NCBI RefSeq assembly: GCF_900163965.1
Contig: NZ_FULE01000018.1
Location: 62,001-126,000 of the forward strand
DNA length: 64,000 bases
Origin: Vibrio ruber DSM 16370
Lineage (GTDB): Bacteria; Pseudomonadota; Gammaproteobacteria; Enterobacterales; Vibrionaceae
Direction: 5' to 3'
Positions 50,679-64,000 of the stretch are shown here, in pieces; the stretch's first letter is position 1, and every line of letters begins with the position of its first letter. A program made the position numbers and the translations under genes. The notes beneath the pieces are model-generated. The model searched no databases. It had not been told where the DNA came from and saw only the letters and a list, made by a program, of their open reading frames with translations.

Positions 50679-51551
50679 CTAATCGATAGTTTTATAATCA
50701 GACTTCTCAGCCGATAAAGTCTGCGTATTTTTTCTGGCCTTGTCGAAGTAATTACAGATCTCTTCAATCGCTTGAATCGTTCGTGGGGTGGGGCGGTTGA
50801 GCCAGTCAGAATTGAGGGTCCATACCTGATGTAAGCGAACGGCCGGAATACGAGGCCAGTCTGTCCACATATTTAAATTTTCAACGGCATGGCGGGAATT
50901 AAAAATGACCTCAGGCTGTGCCAGTAGTACCTGCTCACGACTGACTTGCGGGTACGGTGCCGGACTTTTTTGAAATACATTTTCGCCGCCACAAAATTCA
51001 AACACTTCACTGGGCCAGCGATTCTGAGCGATGGTGATGATCGGTTTTTCACTGAGCTGGTAGAAGAAACGAATCTTTCGGGCCGGTTGATAACGTTGTT
51101 TTAGTGCTGTCAGTTTCTGACGAAATTGTCTCGCATTTTCATGACCAATCCGGGGATTGTCTGCATACTGGCTGAGTGCTTCGATATTATCAGCAATGTC
51201 GTCTAAACGATGAATTTGAGAGGGATAGGTTCGAATTCCCATCTGTTTCAGTTTCTGTAATTCCCGGGGCGGATTGCCATCCGGCCAAATGATCACCAAA
51301 TCCGGTTTAAGGCTGAGAATTTTTTCAATTTTAATCCCTTTATAGTTGGCAACTTTGGGTAAGTTTTTTGCTTCGGGCGGATAGTCGCTGTAATCACTGA
51401 CGGCAACGATTTTATTGCCGAGACCGGCAGAATAGGCGAGTTCTGTTGCGTGAGGCGCCAGCGTAATAATGCGTTGAACCGAGGTCGCTGCCGTTGTGAG
51501 TACCGGGATAAAAAGCAGCAATGCAAATAAATAAAATCGGTGAATCAACAT
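50679..51551 (-). CDS. btuF: Periplasmic cobalamin-binding protein BtuF
   Basis: BtuF captures vitamin B12 in the periplasm and hands it to the BtuCD ABC transporter. The 290-residue product has a signal peptide (about 1-22) and the two-lobed class III binding-protein fold, with VQRIITLAPHATELAYSAGL at the start of lobe one, KILSLKPDLVIIWPDGNPP, and FEFCGGENVF in lobe two. It lies downstream of mtnN and a CbiB-like gene on the minus strand; E. coli also keeps btuF next to mtnN. btuC and btuD are not in the window. Confidence 0.92.
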   Translation of the reverse strand: MLIHRFYLFALLLFIPVLTTAATSVQRIITLAPHATELAYSAGLGNKIVAVSDYSDYPPEAKNLPKVANYKGIKIEKILSLKPDLVIIWPDGNPPRELQKLKQMGIRTYPSQIHRLDDIADNIEALSQYADNPRIGHENARQFRQKLTALKQRYQPARKIRFFYQLSEKPIITIAQNRWPSEVFEFCGGENVFQKSPAPYPQVSREQVLLAQPEVIFNSRHAVENLNMWTDWPRIPAVRLHQVWTLNSDWLNRPTPRTIQAIEEICNYFDKARKNTQTLSAEKSDYKTID

Positions 51552-51614
51552 TTGGCAACCTTGTGATTGAGACTGTTTACGAATGGGGTATTGATGCCCT
51601 AAGCAATCGGTGAT

Positions 51615-52568
51615 TCAGAACAGTTGTGCAGCAGTGAACATCAGCAGGCTTTGGCATCCGATCCAGACATAAGTGCGCTGATTGAGCAGTTTCTGGACCT
51701 GTGACAGATGTAAAGCCGAAGGAATGACTCTGCCACCGAGTTTGGCCCGGACATTCTTTTGCCCCGCATAAATGGCCGGCCCGCCAAGCGACAGATTGAG
51801 TTTATGCCCGACTGAACATAGCAGCCAGCCGATAGTTCGGGACGGCCAGGAACAGCTTTGCCGACGAGTCTGAGCCCAGATTGACGACAGGTTTTGTCCT
51901 GCCATCAGGAATAAGGCAAAGAGACGAACCGGAATCCATTCACACCCGGCGTTAAGACGACTTGCAGCCAGACCGAAAGGATAGTTGCTCGGAACGGACG
52001 GAGACCAGACTCGGCTTAATTCGACGATCAAGCGGTACATCAATGCACCGACACCGCCCAGCAGACCATACCAGAACAGGACGGTGATGACTTGCCGGGC
52101 TTGACCGACAATCAATAATTCAGCACTGGCCTTACCCAAGCCGACTTCTGACAAAGCATCGGTTTGACGGTTCAGTCGTTCTGCAAGTAACTGGCGAGCT
52201 TGGGGTTTATCCTGTATCGCCAGCGCATGAAACAGTGGCTTACTCAATGTCGTTAACCCGCGCCAGTCAAGCGCCAGAATTAATAACAACAGGTGATAGA
52301 GTTCCGACTGCCAGACCAGTGGTTCCAGTGCGATCAGAACCATCAAGGCAGGAATGAGCATCAAAAATGTAGCGAGAGTGCCGGACAGGGTTCGCTGTGC
52401 ATAGCTGCCCTGTGTATTGACTTTTTCCGCCAGAATCTCTGCAAACTTGTGCCACAGCAGCGCAGGGTGAGCCACGCTTGGCAAAGGCAGCACGAGATGG
52501 ATCAGCAATGCGCCCCACATAATGAGAAGCGCACTCTGTGTTTGCAGTAATTCCTGAATATGGTTCAT
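51615..52568 (-). CDS. Divergent CbiB/CobD-AmpE superfamily membrane protein
   Basis: The 317-residue protein has about five membrane segments. Position between btuF and mtnN and the overall pattern place it in the CbiB/CobD family (adenosylcobinamide-phosphate synthase). Yet the residues conserved in true CbiB are missing: the N-terminal GDP..HP..IG motif is replaced by PLPSVAHPALLW, and the ENTVDG...KAVNTLDS core is replaced by ITVLFWYGLLGGVGALMYRL. The stretch CEWIPVRLFALFLMAGQ instead recalls the DWVPVRLAG region of AmpE. The C-terminal LGGPAIYAGQ still matches the CbiB LGGPNNYFG. Enzyme activity is doubtful. It lies 15 bp after mtnN. Confidence 0.75.
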   Translation of the reverse strand: MNHIQELLQTQSALLIMWGALLIHLVLPLPSVAHPALLWHKFAEILAEKVNTQGSYAQRTLSGTLATFLMLIPALMVLIALEPLVWQSELYHLLLLILALDWRGLTTLSKPLFHALAIQDKPQARQLLAERLNRQTDALSEVGLGKASAELLIVGQARQVITVLFWYGLLGGVGALMYRLIVELSRVWSPSVPSNYPFGLAASRLNAGCEWIPVRLFALFLMAGQNLSSIWAQTRRQSCSWPSRTIGWLLCSVGHKLNLSLGGPAIYAGQKNVRAKLGGRVIPSALHLSQVQKLLNQRTYVWIGCQSLLMFTAAQLF

Positions 52569-52583
52569 GCGGGTCAGATACGA

Positions 52584-53285
52584 TTATGCCTGATGCAGGC
52601 GTTCCAGCATTTTCAGTACCATTTCTGAAGAACTGGCAGCAGCGAGAGGTAAGAACTCATCAAACGACATTGGTGATTCTTTATCTGCCACATCAGAAAT
52701 TGCCCGGACAACTACAAACGGCGTGTTGAACTGATGGCAAGTCTGAGCAATCGCTGAAGCTTCCATCTCGACGGCAATCGCTTGCGGGAAGTTCTGGCGG
52801 ATCAATGCTTGTCGTTCCGGCTGACAGACAAAAGTATCACCGGTACAAATCAGACCGTGTACTGCATGTTTGTCTCCCAGTTGTGCAAGCGCATCCTCTG
52901 CCAGTTTAATTAATTTTTCATCGGCTGGGAAAGCGGCTGGCTGACCTGCCATTTGACCGATTTCATAACCAAACGCAGTTACATCGGCATCATGGTGTCT
53001 GACTTCAGTAGAAATAACCACATCACCCATGGTTAGTGACGGATCAAAACCACCGGCTGACCCGGTATTAATCACGACATCGGGGGCATAGAGTTCCAGC
53101 AATAAGGCGGTGCCGACTGCTGCGGCAACTTTACCGATACCTGATTGGAGTAGTACGACATCCAACCCGTTGATTTGACCGGAATAATAAGTGCAGCCAC
53201 CTTTTTTTTCTTCTTGCAGATTCTGGATCGACGATTTGAGAATCGCAACTTCTTGCTCCATTGCGCCAATGATGCCAATTTTCAT
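52584..53285 (-). CDS. mtnN: 5'-methylthioadenosine/S-adenosylhomocysteine nucleosidase MtnN (Pfs)
   Basis: MtnN removes adenine from methylthioadenosine, S-adenosylhomocysteine and 5'-deoxyadenosine; its SRH product is the substrate of LuxS. The 233-residue product has the N-terminal [16 protein letters not shown] (Glu12), the nucleoside-binding [20 protein letters not shown] and the [13 protein letters not shown] and [10 protein letters not shown] segments with the catalytic glutamate and aspartate. It is first in a probable operon with the CbiB-like gene and btuF, which all concern adenosyl-type cofactors or by-products. Confidence 0.97.
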   Translation of the reverse strand: MKIGIIGAMEQEVAILKSSIQNLQEEKKGGCTYYSGQINGLDVVLLQSGIGKVAAAVGTALLLELYAPDVVINTGSAGGFDPSLTMGDVVISTEVRHHDADVTAFGYEIGQMAGQPAAFPADEKLIKLAEDALAQLGDKHAVHGLICTGDTFVCQPERQALIRQNFPQAIAVEMEASAIAQTCHQFNTPFVVVRAISDVADKESPMSFDEFLPLAAASSSEMVLKMLERLHQA

Positions 53286-53373
53286 ATCAAGTCTCTTTTT
53301 CTTTATTCAGATTAGCGCTGAGTTTAGCATGATTTTTTGGGATTCAACTAGTTATCCGGGGCAGAATCCGGCG

Positions 53374-53406
53374 CAAAAAATCCCGGTACCGAAAGCGATA
53401 CCGGGA
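53374..53406 (-). terminator. Intrinsic terminator of the gltBD module
   Basis: TCCCGGTA (53381-53388) pairs with TACCGGGA (53399-53406). On the minus strand it is followed by TTTTTT, so it ends the transcript coming from gltB-gltD. Confidence 0.85.
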
Positions 53407-53473
53407 GATGATTGTTGCCGGGAAAACCCGCCATGTTTAAATAAGCTGCAATGTGTCTGCTTATTTAGACATT

Positions 53474-59403
<5,930 letters not shown>

Positions 59404-59484
59404 TGCAAGTCTCCCTTTGCGTTCTGTCTTCGACAGTGAATGACTAACTATTCTATGTTGTTGTTATTTTTTGAATCTTTATGC

Positions 59485-59529
59485 ATTAATTCGGGTTAAA
59501 AATACATTCAATTAGGCACCCGAATTAAT
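59485..59529 (-). promoter_or_regulatory. 12-bp perfect inverted repeat upstream of gltB
   Basis: ATTAATTCGGGT (59485-59496) and ACCCGAATTAAT (59518-59529) are exact reverse complements separated by 21 bp; their centres are 33 bp apart, close to three helical turns. The pair lies between gltB and the end of gltD2, where no gene exists (59404-59748). On the minus strand a TATAAA (59556-59551) precedes it and would place the repeat in the 5' leader; otherwise it may be an operator pair. Confidence 0.6.
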
Positions 59530-59699
59530 GTTGACTTTAAACGCTATCCTTTATAGAACCAAAGATCAAGTGATTCATAGAAAATAGCGCCAATAAATAA
59601 CAGCGGTGAATAAGTAACGATTATACGGTGATTGGTATGTCTAAGATTTCAGAGAGAAATATGTCGATTACTTCGACGGATGGCGGTGGTGAAAAGCGA

Positions 59700-59732
59700 C
59701 CTCTCTGTTAAGGTTGAAGGGAAACAGAGAGG
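59700..59732 (-). terminator. Possible terminator after the second gltD
   Basis: CCTCTCTGTT (59700-59709) pairs with AACAGAGAGG (59723-59732) with a 13-base loop, just past the gltD2 stop. The T run on the minus strand is short (CTTTTC), so strength is uncertain. Confidence 0.55.
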
Positions 59733-59748
59733 CCGATATCCGCAGGAT

Positions 59749-61218
59749 TTAGGCGGAGCGCATCAGAGAGTCGGCTCTGGCTTCGAGATTACTTTCACCC
59801 ATCAGATAGGCATCAATGGCGCGGGCACATTCGCGTCCTTCATTGATACACCGGACGACCAGCGATTGACCGGTGCGCATGTCACCGGCCGCGAATACGC
59901 CAGCCTGATTGGTTTGGTAATTCGTCGTGGCGACATTGCCGCGTTCGTCGAGCTGAATATCCAGCTGCGCCAGCACGCCATGGGGTTCTGGGTGAAGAAA
60001 GCCCATGGCCAGAAACGCCATATCACACGGCATCACCCGTTCGCTGCCAGCCACTTCCTCATAAGTCGGACGCTCTCCGGCTTTGGCCGGTTGCCAGACA
60101 ATGTCAGCAACCTTCAGGCCGGTGACTTGGCCTTGTTCATTACCGATAAAGGCTTTGGTCAGAATATTCCAGTGACGTTCACACCCTTCTTCATGGGAGG
60201 TTGAGGTGCGCAGAATCATCGGATATTGCGGCCACGGCATATTCGCGGGGCGTTTTTCCGGTGGCATTGGCATGATCTCAACCTGAGTAATGCTGGCTGC
60301 CCCGTGACGGTTTGACGTGCCCACGCAGTCAGAGCCGGTATCGCCACCCCCGATCACCACCACATGTTTTCCTTTGGCGTGGATTTCTTCACCTTTCAGA
60401 TCCATGTCATTGGCACGACGGTTATTCTGAGCGAGAAACTGCATGGCAAAGTAAACCCCGTTCAATTCCCGGCCCGGAATCGGCAGATCGCGCGGAACGG
60501 TCGACCCGCCGGTCAGGAGCACCACATCGTATTCCTGACGCAGTTGTTGCGCGTTGATATTGACACCGATATGCGCATCGACAACAAACTTAATCCCGGC
60601 CTGACGCATCAGTTCAATTTTGCGGTCAATGATATCCATCCCCAGTTTAAAGTCCGGGATACCAAAGCGCAGCAGTCCGCCGACTTTTTCGTCCCGCTCA
60701 TACACTGTCACCGTATGGCCGGCGCTATTGAGCTGTTCGGCAGCGGATAACCCTGACGGACCCGAGCCGATAATGGCGATGGTTTTTCCGGTGCGGCTAC
60801 GCGGGGTTTTCGGCTGGGCGTATCCTTCGCGATAAGCGGTTTCAACGATGGTCTTCTCAATATTACAGATGGTGATCGGATCTTGATTGATTCCCAGCAC
60901 ACAGGCACTTTCACAGGGGGCCGGGCAGACGCGACCGGTAAACTCGGGAAAGTTATTGGTCGAGCTGAGAATCTGCCACGCTTCCTGCCAGCTGTTCCGG
61001 TAAACCGCATCGTTAAATTCAGGAATAATGTTGCCGATCGGGCAGCCACTGTGACAGAACGGCACCCCACAATCCATACAACGGGAAGCCTGCGTATTGA
61101 TTTTGTCACCGAACTCATCATTGAGCACAAACTCTTTGTTGTGCTGAATTCTGACTTCCGGTGCCACTTTGGCGGGCAGTTCCCGGCCATGTTCTAAAAA
61201 TCCAGTTGGTTTTCCCAT
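59749..61218 (-). CDS. Second glutamate synthase small subunit (GltD-like)
   Basis: This 489-residue FAD-dependent subunit is clearly diverged from the neighbouring GltD. It starts MGKPTGFLEHGRELPAKVAP, the N-terminus of GltD from non-enterobacterial GOGAT. The iron-sulfur cysteines are CMDCGVPFCHSGCP and CPAPCESACVLG (about 47-108). The FAD motif is IAIIGSGPSGLSAAEQL and the NADPH motif VVVIGGGDTGSDCVGTS. It begins on the last base of the upstream gltB stop (TAATG), so the two are translationally coupled. Confidence 0.93.
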   Translation of the reverse strand: MGKPTGFLEHGRELPAKVAPEVRIQHNKEFVLNDEFGDKINTQASRCMDCGVPFCHSGCPIGNIIPEFNDAVYRNSWQEAWQILSSTNNFPEFTGRVCPAPCESACVLGINQDPITICNIEKTIVETAYREGYAQPKTPRSRTGKTIAIIGSGPSGLSAAEQLNSAGHTVTVYERDEKVGGLLRFGIPDFKLGMDIIDRKIELMRQAGIKFVVDAHIGVNINAQQLRQEYDVVLLTGGSTVPRDLPIPGRELNGVYFAMQFLAQNNRRANDMDLKGEEIHAKGKHVVVIGGGDTGSDCVGTSNRHGAASITQVEIMPMPPEKRPANMPWPQYPMILRTSTSHEEGCERHWNILTKAFIGNEQGQVTGLKVADIVWQPAKAGERPTYEEVAGSERVMPCDMAFLAMGFLHPEPHGVLAQLDIQLDERGNVATTNYQTNQAGVFAAGDMRTGQSLVVRCINEGRECARAIDAYLMGESNLEARADSLMRSA

Positions 61219-64000
61219 TACACGGCCTCCGCTTCCGTTGTTGGTACTTGTTGGGCTGCCTGTCGTTTTTGCAGGACGGCTTTGTAATCTCTTGGCATGA
61301 CTTTCAGCAACGATTGCAGGTTCTGCTCGAAGTTATCCATGAATCGCTGCACCACTTCACTGCCAGTGAAACGGATATGATTGTTGAGCATCGTCTCCAG
61401 CAGTTGAATGTCTTCGCTATCCAGCGGATCGAGGTCAACCAGTTCCGGGTTGAGTTTGTTCTGGAAGTCACCGTCGGTATCCCAGACATAAGCGACACCG
61501 CCACTCATGCCGGCTGCGAAATTGCGACCGGTCGAACCTAAAATGATCGCCACGCCACCGGTCATGTATTCACAACCATGATCACCGATACCTTCAACCA
61601 CGACGCGGGCGCCGGAGTTTCTGACACAGAAGCGCTCACCGGCTTTTCCTCTAATGTAAGATTCACCGGAAGTTGCGCCATAGAAGCAGACATTACCGAC
61701 AACGATATTCTCTTCGGCAACCAGAGAGGCATTGTGATTCGGATAGAGAACCAGTGTGCCGCCGGATAACCCTTTGCCCCAGTAATCGTTCGCATCTCCT
61801 TCGACTTCAAACTCAACCCCTTTACTCAGGAAAGCACCGAAAGACTGACCGGCTGAACCGGTAAATTTGACGTGCATCGGCTGAGGTAAGCCCTGATCGC
61901 GGTAGATTTTCGAAATTTCATTCGAGAGCATGGTGCCGGTACTCCGGTCGGTATTGCAGATCGGGAATTCAGCCTGAACTGCTTTTCCGTCTTGTAATGC
62001 CGGTTGAGCCACCTCAATGAGCTGACGGTCAAGAATATTGTCCAGCGCATGATTCTGGGTCGTCTGGCAGAAGATACCATCACCGCTTCTGGGAGATTCC
62101 ATATGCAGTAACGGGCTGAGGTCCAGATTGCGATACTTCCAATGCTCGATGTCACTTCTGATTTTCAGTTTGTTGGCCTGGCCGACCATTTCATCAATCG
62201 TTCTGAACCCAAGCTCAGCCATGATTTCACGCAGGCCTTGCGCCATATAACGGAAGAACGTCACCACATCATCGACACGACCGTCAAACCGCTCGCGCAG
62301 AGTTTTGTTTTGTGTCGCAATGCCGACCGGACAAGTATTCTTGTGACACTTGCGCATCATAATACAGCCTTCAACCACCAGTGCTGCGGTGGCAACGCCC
62401 CATTCTTCTGCACCGAGCAGGGTGGCTATCGCCAGATCCCGCGGGGTTTTCATCTGCCCGTCCGCCTGAACGACAATCCGGTTACGCAGCCCGTTTTTGA
62501 GCAGCGTCTGGTGGGTTTCAGCCAGACCCAGCTCCCATGGCAGACCGGTATGCCGAATCGATGAAATCGGGGAGGCGCCGGTGCCACCGTCATAACCGGC
62601 GATCAACACCACATCCGCTTTGGCTTTGGCAACACCGGAAGCGATGGTGCCGACACCCGCTTCAGAAACCAGTTTAACGTTGACACGACCGGCACGGTTG
62701 GCATTTTTCAGGTCAAAAATAAGCTGAGCCAGATCTTCAATCGAATAAATATCATGGTGTGGTGGTGGTGAAATCAGACCGACCCCCGGGGTGGAGTGGC
62801 GAGTTGCACCGATCCAATCATCGACTTTATCACCGGGGAGTTGTCCCCCTTCACCGGGCTTCGCTCCCTGAGCCATTTTGATCTGGAGTTCATCGGCATT
62901 GGTCAGGTAATAAGCCGTGACCCCGAAACGACCTGAGGCAACCTGTTTAATCGCAGAACGCTCCCAGTCACCGTTTGCTTTCTTCTCAAAGCGGATTGGA
63001 TCTTCACCCCCTTCGCCGGAGTTGGATTTCGCACCGAGGCGGTTCATCGCAACGGCTAGTGTGGCGTGCGCTTCATACGAGATCGAACCAAACGACATGG
63101 CACCGGTAGCAAAGCGTTTCACGATGCTTTCGATCGGTTCAACCTCATCCAGTGCAATTGCACCGGCCGGATTTTTCACCATTTCAAGCTGGCTACGAAG
63201 TGTCACGGCCTTGTCACCCTGACGATCAACCGCTTCGGCATACGCTTTGAACTGCGTGTAGTCTTGATTGCGGGTTGAGTGTTGCAGCAAGTGAATGGTT
63301 TCCGGATTGAACAAATGTTGTTCACCCCGTTGTTTCCACTGGTAAACCCCGCCGACATCCAAGACTTGCAGCGGAATTTCTCGCAACGGATAACCGAGGC
63401 GATGACGGATCAGTACTTCTTTGGCGATATCGTCCAGCGTGAGCCCCTGAATCCGGGTGACCGTACCGGTAAAGTATTTATCGACCACGGCTTTGCTAAT
63501 CCCCAGTGCTTCAAAAATTTGTGCACCGTGATAAGACTGAAGGGTTGAAATTCCCATCTTTGAGAAAATCTTCAGCAGACCGCCGTTGATCCCTTTGCGA
63601 TAGTGATCGAAGAGTGTATTGATATCCGTTTGCGGATCCAGCTTGTTCTTCTGTTGCAAATCGACAATGGTTTCCGTCACCAAATATGGGTTGACGGCAT
63701 TGGCACCATAACCGAGTAAGGTCGCAAAATGGTGCGTTTCCCGGGCATCGCCGGTTTCGATAACGATACCGCATTTCGCACGTAGCCCTTTGCGGATCAG
63801 GTGGTGGTGAACTGCACCGACAGCCAGCATTCCCGGAATGGCGGCATGGTTTGAGTTCACTGCGCGGTCGGTCAGCAGAATAATTGAATACCCGTCGATC
63901 ACCGCATCTTCTGCATACTGGCAGATTCGTTTCAGGGCGCGTTCCAGTTTGCCCGGTTCGCCACTGGCCTGAAAAACGATGTCCAGTGTTTTCGCTTGCA
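61218..64000 (-). CDS. Second glutamate synthase large subunit (GltB-like), 5' part beyond window
   Basis: The frame is open from the right edge of the window through the stop at 61218; 926 residues are visible of about 1500, so the glutaminase domain with its N-terminal cysteine is not seen. The visible part begins in the linker before the synthase domain (ALKRICQYAEDAVIDGYSII). It has the FMN domain with GGTGASPISSIRHTGLPWE, the [3Fe-4S] ligands CIMMRKCHKNTC (C-x5-C-x4-C) and the C-terminal beta-helix domain. It differs throughout from the neighbouring gltB, as expected for a separate lineage, and overlaps its gltD partner. Confidence 0.93.
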   Translation of the reverse strand, partial: QAKTLDIVFQASGEPGKLERALKRICQYAEDAVIDGYSIILLTDRAVNSNHAAIPGMLAVGAVHHHLIRKGLRAKCGIVIETGDARETHHFATLLGYGANAVNPYLVTETIVDLQQKNKLDPQTDINTLFDHYRKGINGGLLKIFSKMGISTLQSYHGAQIFEALGISKAVVDKYFTGTVTRIQGLTLDDIAKEVLIRHRLGYPLREIPLQVLDVGGVYQWKQRGEQHLFNPETIHLLQHSTRNQDYTQFKAYAEAVDRQGDKAVTLRSQLEMVKNPAGAIALDEVEPIESIVKRFATGAMSFGSISYEAHATLAVAMNRLGAKSNSGEGGEDPIRFEKKANGDWERSAIKQVASGRFGVTAYYLTNADELQIKMAQGAKPGEGGQLPGDKVDDWIGATRHSTPGVGLISPPPHHDIYSIEDLAQLIFDLKNANRAGRVNVKLVSEAGVGTIASGVAKAKADVVLIAGYDGGTGASPISSIRHTGLPWELGLAETHQTLLKNGLRNRIVVQADGQMKTPRDLAIATLLGAEEWGVATAALVVEGCIMMRKCHKNTCPVGIATQNKTLRERFDGRVDDVVTFFRYMAQGLREIMAELGFRTIDEMVGQANKLKIRSDIEHWKYRNLDLSPLLHMESPRSGDGIFCQTTQNHALDNILDRQLIEVAQPALQDGKAVQAEFPICNTDRSTGTMLSNEISKIYRDQGLPQPMHVKFTGSAGQSFGAFLSKGVEFEVEGDANDYWGKGLSGGTLVLYPNHNASLVAEENIVVGNVCFYGATSGESYIRGKAGERFCVRNSGARVVVEGIGDHGCEYMTGGVAIILGSTGRNFAAGMSGGVAYVWDTDGDFQNKLNPELVDLDPLDSEDIQLLETMLNNHIRFTGSEVVQRFMDNFEQNLQSLLKVMPRDYKAVLQKRQAAQQVPTTEAEAV

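Noticed and set aside
59531..59557. Plus-strand TTGACT/TATAGA promoter-like pair beside the gltB inverted repeat
   Set aside because: The spacer is only 15 bp and it points into the 3' end of gltD2, with no gene to serve; probably chance in A/T-rich DNA.

Overview
The window reads as chromosomal core of a Vibrio-type gammaproteobacterium. Diagnostic features are the luxS - yfjD - ypjD - ffh - rpsP/rimM/trmD/rplS order, a DciA-type helicase-loader gene beside secA, the dcw cluster with no ddl between murC and ftsQ, and two side-by-side gltBD modules. I cannot fix the species. Gene content is almost entirely housekeeping. I found no CRISPR array, prophage, insertion sequence, toxin-antitoxin pair or tRNA, and no clear undescribed multi-gene system.

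Layout. 1-2.7 kb: 3' end of luxS, then yfjD and ypjD on the minus strand. 2.9-6.5 kb: ffh, rpsP-rimM-trmD-rplS. 6.5-9.6 kb: periplasmic proteases degS and degQ, then zapG. 9.8-13.5 kb: zapE, rplM-rpsI, sspA-sspB. 13.6-16.9 kb: dolP-diaA-yraN-lpoA on the minus strand, divergent from rsmI. 17.9-20.8 kb: a less conserved patch with a chemoreceptor remnant and a divergent LysR regulator/MATE transporter pair. 20.9-21.3 kb: RNase P RNA. 21.5-38.2 kb: the division and cell-wall cluster rsmH-ftsL-ftsI-murE-murF-mraY-murD-ftsW-murG-murC-ftsQ-ftsA-ftsZ and lpxC. 38.2-43.2 kb: dciA, secA, mutT, dapB. 43.7-48.1 kb: carAB. 48.3-50.6 kb: a TauE/SafE permease, a LysR regulator and a TRIC/UPF0126 membrane protein. 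50.7-53.3 kb: btuF, a divergent CbiB/AmpE-like gene and mtnN. 53.5-64 kb: two glutamate synthase modules, the second cut by the window end.

How the genes fit together. One large block makes peptidoglycan precursors (murE to murG, murC, with dapB supplying the diaminopimelate branch) and the divisome that uses them (ftsL, ftsI, ftsW, ftsQ, ftsA, ftsZ), with lpoA, dolP, zapE and zapG acting on envelope and division from elsewhere. ffh, secA, degS and degQ cover membrane targeting, secretion and envelope quality control. mtnN and luxS, about 52 kb apart, are consecutive steps of S-adenosylhomocysteine detoxification and AI-2 formation. carAB and the two gltBD modules handle nitrogen assimilation.

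The points most worth a second look are: the absence of petABC (cytochrome bc1) from its usual place between rpsI and sspA; no mraZ in front of rsmH; a CbiB-family protein that has lost the family's conserved residues; a perfect 12-bp inverted repeat upstream of gltB; and several compact regulatory arrangements ahead of lpxC, carA, ftsQ and sspA.
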